Positions 33,283 through 37,848 of a DNA stretch of 37,848 bases are shown here, in pieces; the stretch's first letter is position 1, and each line of letters starts with the position of its first letter. The notes under the pieces are model-generated. The model searched no databases, was not told where the DNA came from, and saw only the letters and a list, made by a program, of their open reading frames with translations. The stretch is taken from contig JAFZPG010000026.1 in assembly GCA_017550425.1 (NCBI GenBank), positions 1 to 37,848 of the forward strand, written 5' to 3'. The DNA is from Lachnospiraceae bacterium. Its GTDB lineage: Bacteria > Bacillota > Clostridia > Lachnospirales > Lachnospiraceae. Made by a program: the position numbers and the translations under genes.

Positions 33283-33879
33283 TCAAGCCTTCTTTCCGAC
33301 GATCACTCTTTTCAGTCCCGTCATCATTTTTTTGATCATGGTCGATGATGCCTTACCTAATACCATAGTCAGGTGGAAGAACAGGATCGCCAAACCGATG
33401 AAGATCAGTACGAACCCTGTGTAACACAGGCCCTGCATGATCGAACCGGTCACGATCAGGTACGGTGCATATATGATGCATGCGATCGAAGCGATCGAAA
33501 ATGCCAGCACACAGGAAAATGTAGCGATCGCAATGGAAAATACCGTAACATAGCCAGAAAAGATGAGGGCGACCGCCGCGACCGCGAGTCCGAACAGCAC
33601 CGGCGCGAACAGCACGAGGAGCACGATCTCCCACACATGCAGTTGACGCTTCGGCTTGATCTTCGTCGCTACGATCTTCGTCAGAGATACATCACCCAGA
33701 ATGCTTGCCGCAGCCTCATCAGGCGTTCCAATCGCGGCAACCGCTTCCTCTTCGCTCATCCCGTCTTCGATGTGATCATCGATCATCTCCGCGAAGTAAT
33801 CCAGCGAACGCTGCACATCCTCCGCCGGCAGACCATACAGACGGCTGCGCACAGCTGTAAGAAATTCAAACTTAGTCAT
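33283..33879 (-). CDS. DUF1700 family membrane protein
   Basis: 198 residues. The N-terminal DUF1700 helices (about 1-55, MTKFEFLTAVRSRLYGLPAEDVQRSLDYFAEMI-type, then DGMSEEEAVAAIG) precede three or four membrane helices between 75 and 170 and a basic tail. DUF1700 proteins are usually encoded between a PadR regulator and DUF4097 genes, as here. Starts one base after the PadR stop. Likely links the regulator's target to the membrane. Function not established. Confidence 0.92.
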   Translation of the reverse strand: MTKFEFLTAVRSRLYGLPAEDVQRSLDYFAEMIDDHIEDGMSEEEAVAAIGTPDEAAASILGDVSLTKIVATKIKPKRQLHVWEIVLLVLFAPVLFGLAVAAVALIFSGYVTVFSIAIATFSCVLAFSIASIACIIYAPYLIVTGSIMQGLCYTGFVLIFIGLAILFFHLTMVLGKASSTMIKKMMTGLKRVIVGKKA

Positions 33880-33880
33880 G

Positions 33881-34192
33881 TCAATTATCCTCCCTGACGA
33901 TAAATGTATAGATCGAGACGATCTCGCCCCACTCTTCTTTAAACTCTTCGATTCGTTTAAGGCCCGCCGGTGTGATCCGATAATACTTTCGAAGCCTTCC
34001 GTTATGTTCTGCGCTCCACACCGTGAGCAGCTGCGCTACCTCCAACCTTCGCAGGATCGGATACAGCGTCGACTCGGACAGTTCGACATAAGGCTTCAGG
34101 TCTTTGATGATCTGGTAGCCATACGAATCTTCATTCTTGATCGCGGCCAGCACACATACATCAAGTAACCCTCGTTTTAACTGGATGTCCAT
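33881..34192 (-). CDS. PadR-family transcriptional regulator 2
   Basis: 103 residues from ATG 34192, which has AAGGAGG 8 bases upstream. The frame is open to 34216, but that ATG lies at the promoter -10 and would not be transcribed. PadR features are LLDVCVLAAIKNEDSYGYQIIKDL, ESTLYPILRRLEVAQLL and LRKYYRITPAGLKRIEEF. It heads a PadR - DUF1700 - DUF4097 operon and probably represses it through the palindrome over its promoter. Confidence 0.94.
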   Translation of the reverse strand: MDIQLKRGLLDVCVLAAIKNEDSYGYQIIKDLKPYVELSESTLYPILRRLEVAQLLTVWSAEHNGRLRKYYRITPAGLKRIEEFKEEWGEIVSIYTFIVREDN

Positions 34193-34214
34193 AGGTAATA
34201 CCTCCTTACGCGAC

Positions 34215-34245
34215 ATACTATACCACGCATAGTATACCGTGTCAA
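34215..34245 (-). promoter_or_regulatory. PadR 2 promoter with palindromic operator
   Basis: Minus strand TTGACA (34245-34240), 17-base spacer, TATAGT (34222-34217). The spacer and -10 hold an inverted repeat ATACTAT-N7-ATAGTAT (34215-34235). The near-consensus promoter overlapped by a palindrome is the typical arrangement for PadR autorepression. Confidence 0.85.
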
Positions 34246-34293
34246 GAGGTATTTTGAAATTTTTTTAATTTTTTTCAGAGCTGCCATCCGGGT

Positions 34294-34329
34294 AAAAAAT
34301 CAGGAGGTGTCACGCTGTGACACCTCCTG
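34294..34329 (-). terminator. Terminator after the response regulator gene
   Basis: A perfect 13-pair stem (CAGGAGGTGTCAC and its complement) with a GCT loop, followed on the minus strand by TTTTTT, just past the stop codon. Confidence 0.92.
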
Positions 34330-34337
34330 TCGTTTGT

Positions 34338-34985
34338 TTACTTATTTTTCAGGTCCTCTTCGCTGACCACCAGGCCCAGCGATTTGGCATTCATGGCCAG
34401 TTCCAGCCGGCTTCCGAAGCCGGTCTTCTCCATAATATTCTGCAGATGCCGCTTCACGGTGTTGACGGAGATACAGAGTTTATCCGCGATCTCTTCGTTG
34501 GTAAGGCTGGCCGTCAGTTCACGCAGCACCTCCAGTTCGCGATCCGTCAGTTCTGCTCGAGTCACGCGCCCGAACTGCACATTCGGCGCCGCGCCGGGAT
34601 AGACCGACTCGCCCCGCATGGTGCGGTCCATGATCTCCTGAATGCCGTGCTCGTCATACTCCTTATACCAAAAACTCTCGACCCCGATCTCCCGGGCTCT
34701 CTCCTCCCAGTTTGTCTCCGAAGCAGATGTCGTGAGGATGATCTTGACGTCCGGATGTTCCGCCTTGATCCGTCCGGCAGCCGTGAGCCCGTCGATTCCA
34801 TCCTGCATCATCACATCCAGGATCAAAAGGTCGACCTCGTGATCTTCCACGAAATCCACAGCCTCCTGGGCTGTCCGAAATCCGGCGACAAGTTCATAAC
34901 CCGCGGCAGCACGTACATACATCTCAAAGAAGCCGCGCGATATATTCTGGTCGTCCGCAACGACGACCCGTATTTTATGATCCAT
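34338..34985 (-). CDS. LuxR/NarL-family response regulator
   Basis: 215 residues. The receiver domain (about 1-125) has the acidic pair Asp11/Asp12, phosphorylation site Asp57 in LLILDVMM, Thr in ILTTSAS and a Lys in FWYKEYD. The C-terminal LuxR helix-turn-helix (about 150-207) reads LTDRELEVLRELTASLTNEEIADKLCISVNTVKRHLQNI. AGGAGG lies close to the ATG. It is the output of the kinase encoded 59 bases upstream and is the last gene of that operon. Confidence 0.95.
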   Translation of the reverse strand: MDHKIRVVVADDQNISRGFFEMYVRAAAGYELVAGFRTAQEAVDFVEDHEVDLLILDVMMQDGIDGLTAAGRIKAEHPDVKIILTTSASETNWEERAREIGVESFWYKEYDEHGIQEIMDRTMRGESVYPGAAPNVQFGRVTRAELTDRELEVLRELTASLTNEEIADKLCISVNTVKRHLQNIMEKTGFGSRLELAMNAKSLGLVVSEEDLKNK

Positions 34986-35044
34986 ACTGCGACCTCCTTT
35001 CTCCTTCAGTATAGCGGCAGTCGCGCCTCTTGTATATCACCCAT

Positions 35045-36337
35045 TTATACCAATTCTGTCGTAGGTATATGAAGCGTGAGTACAAACGCCGGCGAGCTGT
35101 CGATGTGCATGGAGCCGCCCATGCCCTCTACTTTACGACGCAGGAACAAAAGTCCGCCGCTCTCGGCCACGGTCCCCTTTGGCGGCCGTCCGTTGTTGGT
35201 GATGGAGACCGTGATCGCATCGTCATCTGCGGTAAACGTAACGGTCAATGTATCGCCGCCGGCATGTTTCACGGTGTTCGCCGCACACTCGACGATGGCC
35301 TGCGAGATCACCTTTCGGACGGCAACGTCCTTCGGAGCCTCTCCATCCGTCAAAACGGTGACGCCGATGCTTTTCGCCATGGCGACCGCATCCGTGATCG
35401 CGTCACGCTCCGCCACCTCCGGTTCACTCGTTTCACCCAAAAGGAAACTGTTCATCTGCCGCGTAGCCAGGTAGACCATCTCGGGATCGGTGCTCTCGGG
35501 ATAGTTCAGGTAATGCTGCCCCATCAAGAGCACCTGCCCCAACTGATTGTGCAAAGCCACGCGTGCGCGCGCCTGCTCCTCCGCGATAAACATGTCACCG
35601 GAGAGGTCGGACACGACCTTCATACGGCGCCGGATATCCTGAAGGCGCTCATTCTTCTCTTTTAATTCATCGATGATCTTCTGCAGTTCGGTCACATCCC
35701 GGGCGATGAGCTGACGGTACTCCCTGCCGCCCACCTCGATCGGCTCGTTCTCGAACAGCCAGACCCGCCCGTCGGCGGTTCGAAGCAGCAACTGTCCGTT
35801 CTGCTGCTCGCCCTGCTCCTCGATCCTCGAGAGGAAACGATCGGCATCGGACAGGACCTCGCCGGTCAGTTCCCGGCTCAGCACATCCATACGCAGGTTC
35901 GACAGGCGCACCGTTCCCGTCGCATCGCTGATCGCGATCCCCTCGGGAAGGTAATTCTCCGTGTGCCGGATCGCATTCGGTGCCAGATACATTTTCCGAT
36001 CACGCCAATGTCGTCGTTCGACGCTGACCAGATTCATGGCACAGATCAACTCCGCCACGGCGCAATAGATCCAAGGCATGGAAAACATATGCTTTTGGAA
36101 CTCCGTGTATCGACTGTCATAGTTCAAAGCCGAAATCGATTTTCCACAATCCATGATATATAAAAATGCGCAGAAAGCCAGCGCCACGTTGATCGTGGAG
36201 AGGATATGGGGCCAAAGGGTCCTTCTGTTTTTCATGGAAATGATCCATGAAAACGGGGCCAGAGCCATAAGCACAATGGAAACCACACTCAGAATGTACC
36301 AAAGCACAGACCCGGCCAGAGTTTGCATCTCACTCAT
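35045..36337 (-). CDS. Membrane sensor histidine kinase
   Basis: 430 residues. Membrane segments lie at about 10-32, 45-62 and 88-104. A PAS-like region (about 125-215) and a coiled coil (about 215-245) follow. The phospho-acceptor His263 lies in ALHNQLGQVL, which matches the H-x-x-LGQ of HisKA_3/NarX-type kinases. The ATP-binding domain has the N-box Asn354 (VECAANTVKHAGG) and a G-box (NNGRPPKG ... GLLFLRRKVEGMGG). It phosphorylates the LuxR-type regulator encoded downstream. Its start overlaps the stop of the upstream sensor-like gene (ATGA). Confidence 0.92.
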   Translation of the reverse strand: MSEMQTLAGSVLWYILSVVSIVLMALAPFSWIISMKNRRTLWPHILSTINVALAFCAFLYIMDCGKSISALNYDSRYTEFQKHMFSMPWIYCAVAELICAMNLVSVERRHWRDRKMYLAPNAIRHTENYLPEGIAISDATGTVRLSNLRMDVLSRELTGEVLSDADRFLSRIEEQGEQQNGQLLLRTADGRVWLFENEPIEVGGREYRQLIARDVTELQKIIDELKEKNERLQDIRRRMKVVSDLSGDMFIAEEQARARVALHNQLGQVLLMGQHYLNYPESTDPEMVYLATRQMNSFLLGETSEPEVAERDAITDAVAMAKSIGVTVLTDGEAPKDVAVRKVISQAIVECAANTVKHAGGDTLTVTFTADDDAITVSITNNGRPPKGTVAESGGLLFLRRKVEGMGGSMHIDSSPAFVLTLHIPTTELV

Positions 36338-37836
36338 GCCGTCTCACCTCCCGTCTCTGCAAAGATGGTCAGGTAGGTCAGGCCGTCGCTCTCGGTCCGT
36401 TTTACGGGCAGCGGAGTTTCGGGAAGTTCGGGCGCGGTGTCCGCTTCCATGGCCAGTCGGACGCCTGCGGGCGTCAGCGACACGGTCATACGCTTCAAGC
36501 AGGGAAGGTAGGTCTCGATCACAGTCTCAAAGGAGTCATACAAACCATGGACCACCTCGAGCGGAAGTTCCGAGTATTCCTCGCCGACCGCAGCGGCTTC
36601 GACGCCGCATCCCTTTAAAAACCGGGCAGTCTCCTGTAGCGCCAGAAACAGTTCGCGGTTATTCTTCTGTATCGTATCCTGCGACAACAGGATCAGATTG
36701 CTCTTTCGTTTCGACCAAGCGTTCAGGACACAGCAACGCGCCAGGGCCTGAGGAAATTCCGCCGACTCCGGCCCTGCTCCGTTTAGGAGCGCTTCGATCT
36801 GCTTTTGTTTCGGGTAAATGACATCGGCGATCCGCTGATAGACACGGGCCTCGGCATCCAGATGCGCCTTCTTCTCCTTCAGTTTGTTTTCCACTTCGAT
36901 CAGATCGTTTTCCTCACTGAGGATCTCATTGGCCGAAGTCAGACGCCGATTCTCCTTATGGAGCTGCGTCTCATCCTGAGTCCAAAAGGCGTAACCCGTC
37001 CAAAGTTTCATGCCGGACAGACGCGTGTCTTCGTCCAGATAACAAGGCTTTGTAAGCGCCTCCTTAAGCTGCGCAGGATCGGCAACCACAGGAATGGCAC
37101 TCCGATAGACCGGCGTCAACGACCAGTCTGTGATCATTACGGGCAATGTCAGTTTTTCGAAGAATTCCACATGGTTTTCATTATGCGGGATCAGACGCCC
37201 GCGGATGCAGGCTTCGAAGATGGCCAGCATGCCGAAGCAACGGATCTCCGGGCTGTTATACATTCGCCGCAGGTCGTTGCGCGCCAAAACCAGATAGAGC
37301 TGCATCTCCAGAAAGATCCAGACTCCCAAAACGACCAAAACCATGACCATCACGCCGACCGAGCGTTTTCGCGTTACGCGCAACAGGATCACAAAGCCCA
37401 TAAACGTCGAAAGACACATCCACAGGAGCAGCAGATAGAACCCGATGCCATAGGAATAGGTGCCCGATTTCATCATCAACTCACTCAATGGGATCTCGGG
37501 AATGTAGATGCTCTTATGCAGATCGTTGGTCAGGGCAAAAATGCTCAGGAGTACCGCAGGGATCAAAAGGTAAGCCTCTCGCCACGTGCCGCCCTGTTTA
37601 TCGCCTCGGCGAATGCGGATCGCCGTCATAAAGAACAGGGTCGGGATCAGCAGTTCCGGCACCCAATAGGCATAGTCCACGTGACGGCACACCCACACGT
37701 TATCGACGACCGCGCGATATTTAAAGGTACGCAGCCCGATAAACGCCAGCATCAGGATCGCCGAAGCAACGATGTAATCCCGGGCCTTCGTGGGCAGAAG
37801 CCGCACGAATACGGAACGCAGCCAAAACAGAAGCAT
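36334..37836 (-). CDS. Sensor-like membrane protein with degenerate kinase end (5' end uncertain)
   Basis: 500 residues from the first visible ATG (37836). Upstream codons remain open to the edge and no ribosome site is visible, so the true start may lie outside. Seven hydrophobic segments fall between about 20 and 215 (7TM sensor-like). A PAS-like part follows (about 220-300), then a coiled coil (about 295-345). The C-terminal about 130 residues follow the order of a kinase dimerisation and ATPase region, but no H-box His with a following Leu-Gly, no N-box Asn and no G-boxes are found; SLTPAGVRLAMEAD is the only ATPase-like strand. It overlaps the true kinase gene by ATGA, so both are made together, probably as partners. 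Confidence 0.8.
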   Translation of the reverse strand: MLLFWLRSVFVRLLPTKARDYIVASAILMLAFIGLRTFKYRAVVDNVWVCRHVDYAYWVPELLIPTLFFMTAIRIRRGDKQGGTWREAYLLIPAVLLSIFALTNDLHKSIYIPEIPLSELMMKSGTYSYGIGFYLLLLWMCLSTFMGFVILLRVTRKRSVGVMVMVLVVLGVWIFLEMQLYLVLARNDLRRMYNSPEIRCFGMLAIFEACIRGRLIPHNENHVEFFEKLTLPVMITDWSLTPVYRSAIPVVADPAQLKEALTKPCYLDEDTRLSGMKLWTGYAFWTQDETQLHKENRRLTSANEILSEENDLIEVENKLKEKKAHLDAEARVYQRIADVIYPKQKQIEALLNGAGPESAEFPQALARCCVLNAWSKRKSNLILLSQDTIQKNNRELFLALQETARFLKGCGVEAAAVGEEYSELPLEVVHGLYDSFETVIETYLPCLKRMTVSLTPAGVRLAMEADTAPELPETPLPVKRTESDGLTYLTIFAETGGETA

Positions 37837-37848
37837 TCCGGAAAACAG

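Overview
The window looks like a chromosomal segment of a Gram-positive anaerobe of the Clostridia, most likely a gut or rumen Lachnospiraceae-type organism. This is inferred from gene content and order: the rpmE - yqhQ - prmC - prfA block, alr next to a toxin-antitoxin pair, VanW and NlpC/P60 surface proteins, PadR/DUF1700/DUF4097 cassettes, a lipoprotein with PTEA-repeat linker, strong AGGAGG ribosome sites and TTGACA/TATAAT promoters. No rRNA, tRNA, CRISPR array, transposase or phage gene was found. All recognised genes but one (6717-7088) lie on the minus strand, so transcription runs right to left.

Layout, left to right. 1-2684: a VanW-family surface protein cut by the left edge, a 39-residue membrane peptide and endonuclease III (nth). 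2870-6380: a visibly AT-richer cassette transcribed as papain-like peptidase, anchored protein of unknown function, ABC ATPase, ABC permease. A decayed copy of part of it lies at about 6480-6600. 6717-7088: a lone plus-strand DUF1508 (YegP-type) gene behind a near-consensus promoter. 7177-10598: translation genes prfA, prmC, yqhQ, rpmE. 10724-11303: a Phd/YefM - RelE/ParE toxin-antitoxin pair with its promoter inside a palindrome. 11421-13947: alanine racemase and a cysteine desulfurase. 13978-17094: a tandemly duplicated two-gene unit, each a double-zinc-ribbon membrane protein plus a small membrane partner.

17341-24975 is one type IV pilus / type II secretion-like operon: a PilM-PilN fusion, PilO, then four pilin-like proteins (I/V-, K/X-, H/FimT- and J/W-like). 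The last is 780 residues long and carries two diverged C-terminal modules behind PT-rich and Gly-rich linkers, possibly an adhesin at the tip. No motor ATPase, platform protein, major pilin or prepilin peptidase is present, so these must be encoded elsewhere. 25217-29139 holds a secreted NlpC/P60 protein and an orphan solute-binding lipoprotein.

29310-34216 contains two versions of a PadR-controlled DUF1700/DUF4097 envelope module, one with separate genes and one with the domains fused around membrane segments, with a shortened GNAT gene between them. 34338 to the right edge is a two-component system: a response regulator, a histidine kinase, and a second sensor-like membrane protein whose kinase end looks degenerate.

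The overall theme is the cell envelope: surface proteins, pilus, secreted hydrolases and envelope sensing, wrapped around a housekeeping core. The best candidates for something undescribed are the peptidase/ABC cassette with its decayed copy, the modular tip pilin, the duplicated zinc-ribbon membrane unit, and the kinase / pseudo-kinase pair.
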